The position numbers and the translations under genes are program-made. Source: Spirochaetota bacterium (lineage in GTDB: Bacteria; Spirochaetota; UBA4802; UBA5550). Taken from it: DNA of 64,000 nucleotides. This document shows, piece by piece, positions 25,406 to 34,421 of the stretch. The notes under the pieces were generated by a model. That model worked only from the letters and a program-made list of their open reading frames with translations, had not been told where the DNA came from and did not search any database. Location of the stretch: positions 79,777 through 143,776 of the forward strand of contig JALOTL010000008.1 in the NCBI GenBank assembly GCA_025457915.1, read 5' to 3'. Within the stretch, counting starts at the first letter, position 1. The number at the start of each line of letters is the position of its first letter.

Positions 25406-26440
25406 ATGAAAAAAGTTTTATTGTTAACAGGCGTTTTTTTATTCGTTTTCGGAATCGCCTGTTTTACAAAGGAAGTTACGGGCCTGCTCATCCCCATCGT
25501 GGGCTATTATTATTTTCGCGGAATTCCCGCGGAGCCGGACAGAATGCCGGACAAATTTTTTGGCGTCTACAGTCATGTTCCATATGTACTTATCGGAGCC
25601 GGACTTCTGTTTATGATAATCTCGCTGTTACTTCCCAAAAACGGCGATGAAACCCCGATAAAATGGAATTTCAAATTACCGAAATTCAAAACATGGAAAA
25701 AAAGACGGACCGTTTTTCAACTGGTCGTTCTCGGATTGATTGCCGTGCATATCATCCTGTTTACGCTTGGCATCACCAGTATAAAAGCCATCTGCCCGGC
25801 CGGACTTGCCATAGGAGCGATAAAAGGAACTTTCGGGATTGCGGCCGTCTTCTGGTCATTCATTCTTATCGGTACAATTTTCGGAGGAAGATTTTTATGC
25901 GGCTGGCTCTGCGTTTTTGCGCCAGTCCAGGAAAATGCCGACAATATTTTAACCGCCACGGGAAACAGATCCAAGGCAAAAAAACACCTTCACCCGGCAT
26001 TTATCTATACCGCCGCTTTCATATTCTGGGGAAGCGTCATTTTTAATATTATCATGAACATCAACAACCTGACTTTCGATATTTACAGCGGCACCTCTAA
26101 CCCGATCGGCAATATCTGGATGTTTATCGCCGGGCTTTTAACAGTAATTCCCCTGGTGATGTTTTTTATTTTCCTGTGGGGCAGCAGGTTTTTCTGCAGA
26201 AACGTATGTCCCATCGGCGGGCTTCTCAGGATATATTCCAGGTTCAGCTTTTTAAAGATAAAAATCGACCATGATAAATGCACGGATTGCTCGGCCTGTT
26301 CCAGGAATTGCCAGATGAACGTCAATATTGACGGCTACATCAAGTCAGGGTCCGCGAGCATAAAAGACGGCGACTGCATCGTGTGCGGCGACTGTATCGA
26401 TAATTGCCCCAAAAAGGCCTTGAGTTTCGGCATCGCGTAA
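25406..26440 (+). CDS. NapH/CcoG-type membrane polyferredoxin
   Basis: The 344-aa integral membrane protein has about six hydrophobic helices (near residues 3-22, 50-72, 105-128, 142-160, 195-215 and 232-255). Two CX3C-type motifs at membrane faces, CGWLCVFAPVQ and CRNVCPIGG, are those of the NapH/NosR/CcoG family, where the second is CxxxCP. The C-terminal part carries two [4Fe-4S] binding sites: CTDCSACSRNC and CIVCGDCIDNCPKKAL. Family members pass electrons from the membrane to periplasmic or cytoplasmic partners. No reductase gene is beside it, so the partner is unknown. AAGGA lies 15 nt before the ATG, rather far. A bidirectional terminator follows. Confidence 0.85.
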   Translation: MKKVLLLTGVFLFVFGIACFTKEVTGLLIPIVGYYYFRGIPAEPDRMPDKFFGVYSHVPYVLIGAGLLFMIISLLLPKNGDETPIKWNFKLPKFKTWKKRRTVFQLVVLGLIAVHIILFTLGITSIKAICPAGLAIGAIKGTFGIAAVFWSFILIGTIFGGRFLCGWLCVFAPVQENADNILTATGNRSKAKKHLHPAFIYTAAFIFWGSVIFNIIMNINNLTFDIYSGTSNPIGNIWMFIAGLLTVIPLVMFFIFLWGSRFFCRNVCPIGGLLRIYSRFSFLKIKIDHDKCTDCSACSRNCQMNVNIDGYIKSGSASIKDGDCIVCGDCIDNCPKKALSFGIA

Positions 26441-26474
26441 ACGGGACCGGAGATAAAATTAAAATCACCCTAAA

Positions 26475-26513
26475 AAGACGCCGCGCTTAGATGCGCGGCG
26501 TCTTCATTTTTTT
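26475..26513. terminator. Bidirectional intrinsic terminator
   Basis: A perfect 12-bp stem (AAGACGCCGCGC / GCGCGGCGTCTT, loop TTAGAT) has a T-run on the plus side and five T on the minus side (TTTTTAGGG). It sits between the convergent ends of the polyferredoxin gene (26440) and the repeat lipoprotein gene (26533). Confidence 0.9.
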
Positions 26514-26532
26514 ATATCCTTGGATGATACGC

Positions 26533-28548
26533 CTACAGCATGTACCACCGCCATCCGGCCGCGGGCGTATAGGCGCAGCAGTACAGGTTGTTGTCCGTAC
26601 CTTGTGCCATTATGTTCACTCCGTACTCACTCACAGACATGGTGGGCGCGGAGGCGATCGAGCCGCCCAGACAGGTCTTCACCCATCCGCTACCGGACGT
26701 CCAGGCATAATAATACAACTGGTTGTCCGTACCCTGAAATGCTATCGCAGTCAATCCGCCGTTTATAACAAGAGACGGCGCGGAGGCGATCGATCCGCCC
26801 TGGCATGTCCTGACCCAATTCGTGCCGGAGGTATATTCATACAGGTAAAGCTGGTTGTCCGTACCCTGAAACGCTATCGCGGTCAATCCGCCGCTTATAA
26901 CAAGGGAGGGTGAGGATGCGATCGAGCCACCCTGGCATGTCCTGACCCAGCCCGTACCTGATGTATACTCATACAGGTAAAGCCGATTGTCTGTACCCTG
27001 AAAAGCTACCGCAGTCAAGCCACCGCTTATGGTCAGCGACGGCGGGGAAGCTATTGATCCTCCCAGGCATGTTCTGACCCAACCCGTATTGGCTGTTCCG
27101 GAATAGTAATACAGCTGATTGTCCATCCCTTGAAAAGCAATTGCAGTCAACACCCCATTTATGGTCAGTGACGGCGAAGAGGCAATGGACCCTCCCAGAC
27201 AGGTCCTGACCCAATCTGCACCTTGAAACCTATTGTAATAGTACAGCTTGTTATCAGTTCCCTGAAATGCCACACTCAAACTGGACAAGCCCAGACCATT
27301 GTTGAATGTTGCAATTGAAGGCGAGGAAGCAGCAGAACCGCCTATACTGGACCAGACCCAACCTGTAATCGATTGCCATATGCAGGAGTATAATTGTTTA
27401 TCAGTTCCCTGTACGGCTACGTTTATTCCACCACAACCAAGGGCCATACTTGGTGATGTATTGACTGTGTAAGAATCAACATAAATTGATCTAGCACCTC
27501 CAGAATTAGTACCATCGGAAAGGGAAACGTTTGTGCCATTCTTCCAATAGCAACTTAAAAGGGTGCCGGCAGAAGGAAAATTTCCAATTCCAGCTATATA
27601 TGCATCATTGCCAGATACATAAATCGAATTAGCAGTTCCTCCCTGAGATCCGTTCATTAAAGAAACCGCAATACAGTTCTTCCAATAGACAGCGTTTCCA
27701 TTTATTTCTCCAGCAACATAAATATCGCTGCCGGATACATATATTCCACTTGCAGAAGCATATTGGGATTCATTTGTAAGAGGAACAGCAACGCCATTTT
27801 TCCAATACTTAGCAATTGAGGTGGTTCCAATATTTTCAGATCCAGCGATATATACATCATTGCCGGATACATAAACCGATGTGGCAAAACTCCCATTTAT
27901 AAGTGGAATTGCTGTGCCATTCTTCCAGTATTTCGCTGCCCAGCTTGTCCCATTCCATTCGAATCCAGCAACATACACATCATTGTTGGATACAAATATG
28001 GAATTGGCTTGCGCAGTCTTTGTCCCATCAGTTAACGAAACAGGAACGCCGTTCTTCCAGTATTTCGCAACATCTTCTGTTCCGTTAGACTCATATCCCG
28101 CAACATATACATCATTGTTTTGTATATTAATTGAACAGGCATAAGCCATATGAGATCCATCAGTAAGAGAAATTGCCGTTCCGTTTTTCCAGTATTTTGC
28201 AACATCATTTGTTCCGTTAGATTCATATCCTGCAACGTATACATCATTGTCAAAGACGTATATTGATGAACCTACTGCATCATTGGTCCCATTACTGAGA
28301 GAATACTTCGTTCCATTTTTCCAATATATGGCCGCCATATGGCTTCCAACATATTCATAACCCGCCACATAGACATTACCATTGTTCGTCCCTATCCCTA
28401 CATCGCTACCGCCCACCAGATTGTTGGCGATCCCCATCAATTTACTGCCCAGACCGAATCCGCCCCTGCCATCTCCGCCGCACCCGGATATGGCAAAAAT
28501 CAGTGCCGTGAATACGGCAAAAACCCAGCATTTTACCATTATTTTCAT
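26533..28548 (-). CDS. Lipoprotein with two consecutive sets of seven tandem repeats (double beta-propeller)
   Basis: The 671-aa product has a lipoprotein signal (residues 1-23, lipobox AISGC, Cys23) and a Gly-rich linker. Residues about 57-357 contain seven repeats of 38-44 aa built on NDVYVAGYESNGT, AKYWKNG and SLTDGS. Residues about 358-671 contain seven different repeats of 44-49 aa built on AFQGTDNQLYYY, GWVRTCxGGSIAS and PSL. Seven units of this size each suggest two seven-bladed beta-propellers, the second of PLL/tectonin-like type often linked to sugar binding. A strong GGGGAGG precedes the ATG. The gene lies in the likely integrated segment and ends at a bidirectional terminator. Function unknown; surface exposure is likely. 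Confidence 0.8.
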   Translation of the reverse strand: MKIMVKCWVFAVFTALIFAISGCGGDGRGGFGLGSKLMGIANNLVGGSDVGIGTNNGNVYVAGYEYVGSHMAAIYWKNGTKYSLSNGTNDAVGSSIYVFDNDVYVAGYESNGTNDVAKYWKNGTAISLTDGSHMAYACSINIQNNDVYVAGYESNGTEDVAKYWKNGVPVSLTDGTKTAQANSIFVSNNDVYVAGFEWNGTSWAAKYWKNGTAIPLINGSFATSVYVSGNDVYIAGSENIGTTSIAKYWKNGVAVPLTNESQYASASGIYVSGSDIYVAGEINGNAVYWKNCIAVSLMNGSQGGTANSIYVSGNDAYIAGIGNFPSAGTLLSCYWKNGTNVSLSDGTNSGGARSIYVDSYTVNTSPSMALGCGGINVAVQGTDKQLYSCIWQSITGWVWSSIGGSAASSPSIATFNNGLGLSSLSVAFQGTDNKLYYYNRFQGADWVRTCLGGSIASSPSLTINGVLTAIAFQGMDNQLYYYSGTANTGWVRTCLGGSIASPPSLTISGGLTAVAFQGTDNRLYLYEYTSGTGWVRTCQGGSIASSPSLVISGGLTAIAFQGTDNQLYLYEYTSGTNWVRTCQGGSIASAPSLVINGGLTAIAFQGTDNQLYYYAWTSGSGWVKTCLGGSIASAPTMSVSEYGVNIMAQGTDNNLYCCAYTPAAGWRWYML
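26536..27477 (-). repeat. Seven tandem ~132-bp coding repeats (C-terminal propeller)
   Basis: The repeats encode 44-49 aa units. The middle units (about 26640-27180) are nearly identical in protein and very similar in DNA, which points to recent tandem duplication or gene conversion. The outer units are more diverged. This half of the gene is GC-richer than the other. Confidence 0.8.
27478..28380 (-). repeat. Seven tandem ~126-bp coding repeats (N-terminal propeller)
   Basis: Units of 38-44 aa share VYVAGYESNGT and KYWKNG. They are clearly AT-richer than the flanking genes (AATT and ATTCC runs, frequent TTAGA), which suggests a different origin from the second half of the same protein. Confidence 0.75.
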
Positions 28549-28750
28549 ATTCCTCCCCTTTAATACAAGTATTCAGGGATGAGTTCCCCTACGAATAAGC
28601 GTCGTTTTTCGCAAAAAAAAGACGAAAAATTTTTAGGTTTTTTGCAAATTTTGATGAAAATGGAGGGAATTTTCCGGTCTGGTTATCGAAAAAATTATAA
28701 GTTCAGGAATGATAAAAAAACATTATTCAATGATCGGGTTTACGGCGCCG

Positions 28751-28771
28751 GGGATTCTATCCCCTTCACCG
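28751..28771 (+). other. Partial copy of the tRNA-Gly 3' end (possible attachment site)
   Basis: GGGGATTCTATCCCCTTCACC matches the tRNA-Gly T arm at 23973-23992 with three mismatches, including twelve identical bases in a row (ATCCCCTTCACC), in the same orientation. It is also a small hairpin by itself (GGGGAT/ATCCCC). It lies between two minus-strand genes, 4.8 kb after the tRNA. The match is too short to be proof. Confidence 0.3.
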
Positions 28772-28779
28772 GGCCCGCA

Positions 28780-31146
28780 TCATTTTCTTCCGAATATCAG
28801 CCTGTAGGTATTGGCAGTCCTGAAAAGAAAAAGCCTGAAATAAAAATCGATTTTCCTGCCGAAACCCAGCGCTCCCACCGCAAGGACCGCGGCAGCCAGG
28901 CACAAAAAGGCGATGAAAAACCTTCCTGCCAGCCTGTCCCTGACGTACTCGAACAGTCCGCCCAGCGGGGAAACGCGCGAATAGGGATCTATCCTGACCC
29001 GGTGATAGCCCGGTTCGGTCCACCTGTATCCCGCTCCTCCTTCAGCATACCTGCACCTTATCCCTATGAAATAATCGCCGCCGCCGAATTCAGTGAACTC
29101 CACCGCGCTCCCCCTGTGGTTCACCACCGCGGGCACGTTCCCGATCGCCCTTGCAACGCTTATCGAATACCCGTCGACCGCGCGCGGGTCCAGGTTCCTC
29201 ACGCCGATGGACGCCCTGAAGGACGAATCGCCGAAGGGTTTGGAGACGTCAAACGGAAAGGTCAGGAAAACCGAAGGCCGCCCACCGCCGCCCGGGACCT
29301 CTCCCCTTGCGATCTTCTTGATCTTCTCTATGTCGATTTCCTCAGCCCTGCCCACTATGAAATAGTAATTAGCCACCTGCCCGATCTGGTTGGTCTTGTC
29401 CACGGCCGCGAGGGTGAAGAAATATCCGCCCTCCTTGAGGCCGGAAAAGGCCTTTTCAAAATCGGTCGTGAAGACGTCCGGCCTTTTAAAAGACTGCCTG
29501 GAAATGTTGTAAAGAAAGCCCTTCAGCCTCTCCCTGCCGTCAACGTTCCACCTGAACAGCGGGGAATCCGAATCCGCGGCCCTGCCCTCGGGATGCGTCG
29601 GGGACGTTATTGAAGGCAACGGCAGCGGATTGGAGCAGACCTGAAGCCTGTAATGGACAGTCCTGCTCGCGTTCCCGGCGCCGTCGAATGATCTTATGTG
29701 AAAATAGTGGACGCCGTCCTCGAGCTCGGGCGTGGTTTTCGCGCCGACATAGGGCTTCTCGTTCATGATCGGGGGATTGGTATAGGGGTTCCCGTCGACC
29801 ATTACAGCGTAGCCTGCTATTCCCGACTCATCGGGCGGGGATTTCCAGTTAATCACGGCCACCGGGCGCCTGGACCAGGCGTTCACCGGGTGCGTCGCGG
29901 AATAGACGTTCGGGGGCTCCACGTACACGTCGGAGGGCCTCGCCATTATAACACCCCCCTCCTCCCAGAAAACGACCACCCGGGGGCCGGAGGCTATTAT
30001 CGCCGGGTTCCTCGCCGGGATTTTTCTTTCCGACACCTTCACCTCGGGAAGCGATTCCTTCTCCCTCAGGGGGAACCTCCTTGCGAACACCCTTTCCGAT
30101 CCCTCCCTCACGTCGTACCAGGAGACGAAGACGTCATTGTCGGAAACGGCGACCCTCGGAAAATAGCAGTTCGCGCTGGTGGTTGAAACGGAAAACGGCT
30201 TTTCCTTCCAGTCACCGCCGAAATCCAGGCCCCTCCTGAGCTTTATGGACCAGCTCCTGTCAGCGTTGCTCTGGTATGCCAGGTAAAGCACGTCCCTGTG
30301 CAGGGCCAGCGAGGGGGATACGCTGCTTCCCCTTCCCTCGGTGATCTTCCTTATCCCGCTCCAGCTCTTCCCGCCGTTTTTTGACCTCATGAAAAAAAGG
30401 TCGTCCGTATAATACTCGCCCTTGCCCTGCCATACCATGTAGATGTTTCCGCCTGACATGCAGATCGCCGGAAAAAACGCTCCCCTGACGCTGCCGTCCA
30501 GCTTCACAAGGTAACCGGTATTCTCAAGTCCCGCGGCCGACTGACCCATGGCGTGATAAAGCCTTATGCCCTCGCCGTCATCGCCCAGGTAGAACAGGTG
30601 AAGGACGCCCGCGTCGTCGTAATAGACCCTGGGCATCATCTCCATCCTGAATCCCAGGTTGATCCTTGCCGGTTTTGACCAGGTCGCTCCCATGTCCTCT
30701 GAGAACGAAGAGAATATCCGGCTGGATGATTCGGCCTCGATATAATCCTCCCATGCTATGGTTATCCGGCCGGAGCCGGAAACGGCCGCGGATGGATTGC
30801 CCGCGATCCTGGGATTGACCGCGGATATCCTTGCCGGCGCGGAAAAAGAACCGCCCGCGTTGAATGAAACCACGGCCCAAACGGACGGCATCCCGCCGGC
30901 GGTCTCGTATACCGCCGCCATGAGATTGCCCCTGGAAGTGACCCTGACGTTCCTGGCCCTTGCATCGTAAGCGGAAATCTGGAAGATCCTCTCCCATCCG
31001 GCAGGGTTGGTTGAAAGCTCCACCCCCTGGAAAACCAGCACGCTTGCGAGAGAGAAAAGGAACAAAAATATCAGGGACCACATCAGCTCCCTGAAGTGTT
31101 TCATCTTGAAGTATGATCGCAATATATATGATAGAATTCTGTTCAT
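28780..31146 (-). CDS. Membrane protein with sialidase-like Asp-box repeats and FN3 domain
   Basis: The 788-aa product has an N-terminal membrane helix (about 22-42) and a C-terminal one (FFIAFLCLAAAVLAVGALGF, about 744-763) with a short cytoplasmic tail. Residues about 50-420 form a BNR/sialidase-like propeller: SEDMGATWSKP and SKNGGKSWSG are Asp-box motifs. Residues about 435-520 look like a fibronectin type III domain (SGIAGYAVMVDG, HYFHIRSFDGAGN), and another beta domain follows. The Arg triad and nucleophile of true sialidases could not be located, so enzyme activity is doubtful. It is probably a large periplasm-facing protein. There is no clear ribosome binding site; a second ATG at 31104 is possible. 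Confidence 0.7.
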   Translation of the reverse strand: MNRILSYILRSYFKMKHFRELMWSLIFLFLFSLASVLVFQGVELSTNPAGWERIFQISAYDARARNVRVTSRGNLMAAVYETAGGMPSVWAVVSFNAGGSFSAPARISAVNPRIAGNPSAAVSGSGRITIAWEDYIEAESSSRIFSSFSEDMGATWSKPARINLGFRMEMMPRVYYDDAGVLHLFYLGDDGEGIRLYHAMGQSAAGLENTGYLVKLDGSVRGAFFPAICMSGGNIYMVWQGKGEYYTDDLFFMRSKNGGKSWSGIRKITEGRGSSVSPSLALHRDVLYLAYQSNADRSWSIKLRRGLDFGGDWKEKPFSVSTTSANCYFPRVAVSDNDVFVSWYDVREGSERVFARRFPLREKESLPEVKVSERKIPARNPAIIASGPRVVVFWEEGGVIMARPSDVYVEPPNVYSATHPVNAWSRRPVAVINWKSPPDESGIAGYAVMVDGNPYTNPPIMNEKPYVGAKTTPELEDGVHYFHIRSFDGAGNASRTVHYRLQVCSNPLPLPSITSPTHPEGRAADSDSPLFRWNVDGRERLKGFLYNISRQSFKRPDVFTTDFEKAFSGLKEGGYFFTLAAVDKTNQIGQVANYYFIVGRAEEIDIEKIKKIARGEVPGGGGRPSVFLTFPFDVSKPFGDSSFRASIGVRNLDPRAVDGYSISVARAIGNVPAVVNHRGSAVEFTEFGGGDYFIGIRCRYAEGGAGYRWTEPGYHRVRIDPYSRVSPLGGLFEYVRDRLAGRFFIAFLCLAAAVLAVGALGFGRKIDFYFRLFLFRTANTYRLIFGRK

Positions 31147-31472
31147 CTGTTACCGGCCGGTGAGATATTACGGTGCGGAAAGGATCCCTGACCGCTTTCC
31201 CCGGTATAACTTAACGGCATTTCAACTGTATATAATTATAAATAAGCCATGATATATTTCAATAATTATTTATTCTGCAAAAAACGCGGGGGAGCCAGCA
31301 GTTTTTCCCTGAGAACATTGTCCGCGTGCGCATATCCGGCCGAAAAGTCCGTCCGTCCGGCAGCTTTCCCGGTAAAAAATAAGTACTTGAACATTTGGAC
31401 AAATTGTAATTGCAATGGTTGTTTAAATATTATATTTGTGGAAAGTTGTTAAATCCCGGTTCAATAAAGTCT
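31147..31472. other. Divergent intergenic region
   Basis: 326 bp separate the sialidase-like gene (minus) from the LysM-like protein gene (plus). The stretch is AT-rich at 31200-31280 and 31380-31440. It contains the promoter listed at 31404-31433. Short frames at 31249-31452 show no coding character. Confidence 0.6.
31404..31433 (+). promoter_or_regulatory. Putative promoter deciding the start of the LysM-like protein gene
   Basis: TTGTAA at 31404-31409 is followed by an 18-bp spacer and TATTAT at 31428-31433. Transcription would begin near 31440, so the possible start codon at 31410 would not be transcribed. This supports translation from the ATG at 31473. Confidence 0.5.
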
Positions 31473-33842
31473 ATGGAAATCAAGGATATAATAAAAACAG
31501 ATTCGGACAGGCTGTTCATCGTAGACCCTGAATGCTTCATAATATTTACAGGGGACAGCATCGAGGACATAAGGCCCTTCATCAGGATAGGCAACTGGCT
31601 CAATATCCCGGTTGAGCTTATCCCCCTGATCGAAAACATAATTATCACGGACCACGTGATCGGGAACCCGGCCCATGAACAGTTCAACATAGACATAACC
31701 AACCTCGCGTCCAACAAATACATCGGCAGCAGAAACATAGTGAAGAGATACCTTGACTTCCAGAAGGTATTCTCGCTGGACCTCAAGAACGCATCGATAG
31801 TCGACATCGAGAAGGACATCCCCGAGCTTTCAAGGGAGCAGTATATATCCGCGAACGACCAGTTCATTGGGGTCTTCTACAGGGACGGGAATTTCAAAAT
31901 AGTCAAAAACGCGAAAACCATCCTCGACATCAAGGAGGTCGGCAGGGAATTTCCCGATTTTCCGGCCATGATCACGTCCCTGTCGGAAAAAAACGCCGCG
32001 GCCGGGAGATACGGAGGCGCCGGGATGACCCTCCAGGGACGGAACCCGTTTTTCTACCAGGGCGGGACCTTTGCCGCCTACATGATGCCCCAGAACATGC
32101 TTGATTCGTTTTCACGCCTGGAAATCGACCCTTCAGCAATCAAAGAGTTGATATACCCTTCCTCCAACATCATAAACCTGGCGATGTTCTACAAGTGGGC
32201 TGACACGAGAAAGGCCCGCCTGAGGATGATGGTTAAAAACAGGGACATCCTTGTCCCTGCCGGCAGGCTGTTTTCATCCGCATCGGTAAAACTGGAAGGC
32301 TTCGACGGGTTCTCCATAAAAACCGAGAAGGGACTCGCCATAAAAAATTATACCAGAAGCTTCAATCTCAGGGCGGTGTTCTCTACGGCCGGCCGGGATA
32401 AAATAACCGCGGCCTACGTCAAGGGCTCGGTCGGAATAAAAAAAGTCCTCGCGGACGACCTTGATCTGATTTTCATGGAATTTTCCGTATATGAAGAATG
32501 CAGCATGCTTCTTAAATCCGTCACCGCCCCGGTCATCGTGATAGATGACGGCAGTAAAAACCTCCCGAAAATGGTGGAGGCCAGGCCGGTTATCGGCCCG
32601 GGCTTCCAGTATGAAATAACAAGGATTTCATCTGCGCGGGAAGCGTTCAGCCTTGCGTTCGCCGATGGGGAGTTTTCAGGTGAGGATGCCGGGGACAGGA
32701 TCATAGGAGAACTGGAAAAAACCAGGGACAATCCGGAAGCCGGAAGCGAGGGATTGATCAGGGCGTTCAACCTTTCATCGCTGGCCGATATCGTATTGTC
32801 GGAGACGGCTGACAGAAAAAAAACGGGGAGAATCAAAAAGGCCCTTTACGAAACCGCGGCCAGGTATGACCTGCTTAAAAGTTCCGCCGGAAAGACCGGC
32901 AGGGTGATAATCGCTCTGTACGGCGGCGGGGCCTATCCAATTCTTGCAGGAAGCGCCGTTCCCGGGACCGCTTTTCTCGACGAGATCGGGTGTTTCGACG
33001 GGCAGAGGATGGACCTCGATCCCGCCGCATTCGGGCTTTATAAAAAAATCAGGACGGACAGGGAAAGGCTCCGCATGCTCCTCGATCTGTTCAGGGAATC
33101 ATCGAAAAGCTTTTCTGAAAGGACCGGTGATATTGAAAAGCTAAGGGAATCAATGGAAAGAAGACGCGACGCCCTTTTAAGAGAGGGGATTGAAGATGCT
33201 GGATATCCGGTGGAATATGTCGAATCAGTTTTAAGGTCCGGCGACGACAAAGCCGCGGCAGCCGGGCGCGGGGATGAGGCGACCGGCAGGACCCTGCTCA
33301 AAAAAATTGCCGGGAAAAAACATTTCAAGCCATTGCTCGCCGCGCTCCTGGTGATCGCCGCGGTAGCCGCCCTGATCATTTTCCTTTTCATGGAAACGGG
33401 ACCGTCAAGAATCGCGAAGCATGATGAATCCAATTTTTTCGATAAAAAGAAAATCATGGCCATCAATGAAGGCATCAATATCGCCGTAAGCGACACGGAT
33501 ATTTTCAATTATGCGAACAGCGTGGCCATGAAAAACGGCTACAACAGGATATCGTTCTCAAAGATAAAGATAAAAAACCCGGACTGGATATACCCCGGCA
33601 ACGTATTCACCATGCTTGACGGCCAGGGGGTAAAGGTGAGTCACGGCGACACCCTGTGGGACCTCTCGAAATACAAGCTCGTCGAAATGAAAATGAACCT
33701 CAACAGGGCGCTTGAAAAGATAAACACGTCATCCGGCGACGGCAGGAAAGCGCTCATACATGAAGCAAGAAAATACGCGTTTTCCAAAAAAGACATCAAC
33801 ACGCTCAACGAGCTGGAGTCCGGAACGGATAAGAAAAAATGA
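31473..33842 (+). CDS. Bitopic protein with large cytoplasmic part and LysM-like periplasmic end
   Basis: The 789-aa protein has no signal peptide. A single strong membrane helix lies at about residues 640-662 (LLAALLVIAAVAALIIFLFM). After it, about 125 residues include a LysM-like segment (IKNPDWIYPGNVFTM, GDTLWDLSKYKL). The N-terminal 620 residues are presumably cytoplasmic and unlike any family I know; they include GEGA-poor alpha/beta stretches and charged helices (RESMERRRDALLREG). LysM-like parts bind peptidoglycan in known proteins, so a link between cytoplasm and wall is a plausible role. It overlaps the next gene by 4 bp, so the two are translated together. The start is chosen from the promoter and ATG at 31473. 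Confidence 0.7.
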   Translation: MEIKDIIKTDSDRLFIVDPECFIIFTGDSIEDIRPFIRIGNWLNIPVELIPLIENIIITDHVIGNPAHEQFNIDITNLASNKYIGSRNIVKRYLDFQKVFSLDLKNASIVDIEKDIPELSREQYISANDQFIGVFYRDGNFKIVKNAKTILDIKEVGREFPDFPAMITSLSEKNAAAGRYGGAGMTLQGRNPFFYQGGTFAAYMMPQNMLDSFSRLEIDPSAIKELIYPSSNIINLAMFYKWADTRKARLRMMVKNRDILVPAGRLFSSASVKLEGFDGFSIKTEKGLAIKNYTRSFNLRAVFSTAGRDKITAAYVKGSVGIKKVLADDLDLIFMEFSVYEECSMLLKSVTAPVIVIDDGSKNLPKMVEARPVIGPGFQYEITRISSAREAFSLAFADGEFSGEDAGDRIIGELEKTRDNPEAGSEGLIRAFNLSSLADIVLSETADRKKTGRIKKALYETAARYDLLKSSAGKTGRVIIALYGGGAYPILAGSAVPGTAFLDEIGCFDGQRMDLDPAAFGLYKKIRTDRERLRMLLDLFRESSKSFSERTGDIEKLRESMERRRDALLREGIEDAGYPVEYVESVLRSGDDKAAAAGRGDEATGRTLLKKIAGKKHFKPLLAALLVIAAVAALIIFLFMETGPSRIAKHDESNFFDKKKIMAINEGINIAVSDTDIFNYANSVAMKNGYNRISFSKIKIKNPDWIYPGNVFTMLDGQGVKVSHGDTLWDLSKYKLVEMKMNLNRALEKINTSSGDGRKALIHEARKYAFSKKDINTLNELESGTDKKK

Positions 33843-34420
33843 TCGACGGCAAAAAATATTTTTACGTGGAGCCGGTTGAAATTGAAATCTACCTGAAAAA
33901 GGCAGGCAAGGTGCGGACCGTGATAAGGGACCTCAGCATCGAGCTCATCGACGTGGAGCCCATAAGCGAGAAAAGCCGCGAGATCTTCAATTATTTCAGG
34001 GAGCGGAAAGAGCCGATCGACCTGATGGAAGTCCAGAACCAGTACCCCGAACTCATCAAGTTTATCTACGACTCATATTATAAAAACATGGACCTGTTTG
34101 AAAAGCTGAGCATGCACTTCAAAACGGGACTCGGGGGAAGCCTGGACTCATGGAGGCTTGCCATTTACTTCACTGAACTGCTTCTCAAGTACGAACCGAC
34201 GGTGGCGTCCACTAAATACATCGGGGACTTCCAGACATACAACCTAAACTACCTGATAATGAAGCTCAACCGGACAGGTGAGAAATTTCTCCTTGAAGAT
34301 TCCACGGTGGCGTATCTGATAAAAAGAAAAAACCAGGCCTACCGGGACCAGCCGCGCGACAAGGAATTCGACAAGCTGGTGGAACTCTGGGAGTTCAATA
34401 TCAAGGAAAAATTTTTCTGA
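33839..34420 (+). CDS. Hypothetical protein, partner of the LysM-like protein
   Basis: The 193-aa product is soluble, helical and acidic, with no signal peptide or membrane helix. It starts in an ATGA overlap with the preceding gene, so coupled translation and a shared role are likely. Recognisable stretches such as SREIFNYFRERKEPIDLME and LAIYFTELLLKYEPT do not match a family I know. It converges with the FecR-type gene: only one base separates the two stop codons. Confidence 0.7.
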   Translation: MIDGKKYFYVEPVEIEIYLKKAGKVRTVIRDLSIELIDVEPISEKSREIFNYFRERKEPIDLMEVQNQYPELIKFIYDSYYKNMDLFEKLSMHFKTGLGGSLDSWRLAIYFTELLLKYEPTVASTKYIGDFQTYNLNYLIMKLNRTGEKFLLEDSTVAYLIKRKNQAYRDQPRDKEFDKLVELWEFNIKEKFF

Positions 34421-34421
34421 T

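Noticed and set aside
26536..28380. CRISPR array or insertion-sequence repeats
   Set aside because: The regular repeats lie inside an open reading frame with protein-level periodicity and have no spacer/repeat alternation.
28579..29613. Plus-strand frame of 344 codons opposite the sialidase-like gene
   Set aside because: Composition (Pro, Arg, Gly, His-rich) and lack of motifs mark it as a shadow of the minus-strand gene, which has domain matches.
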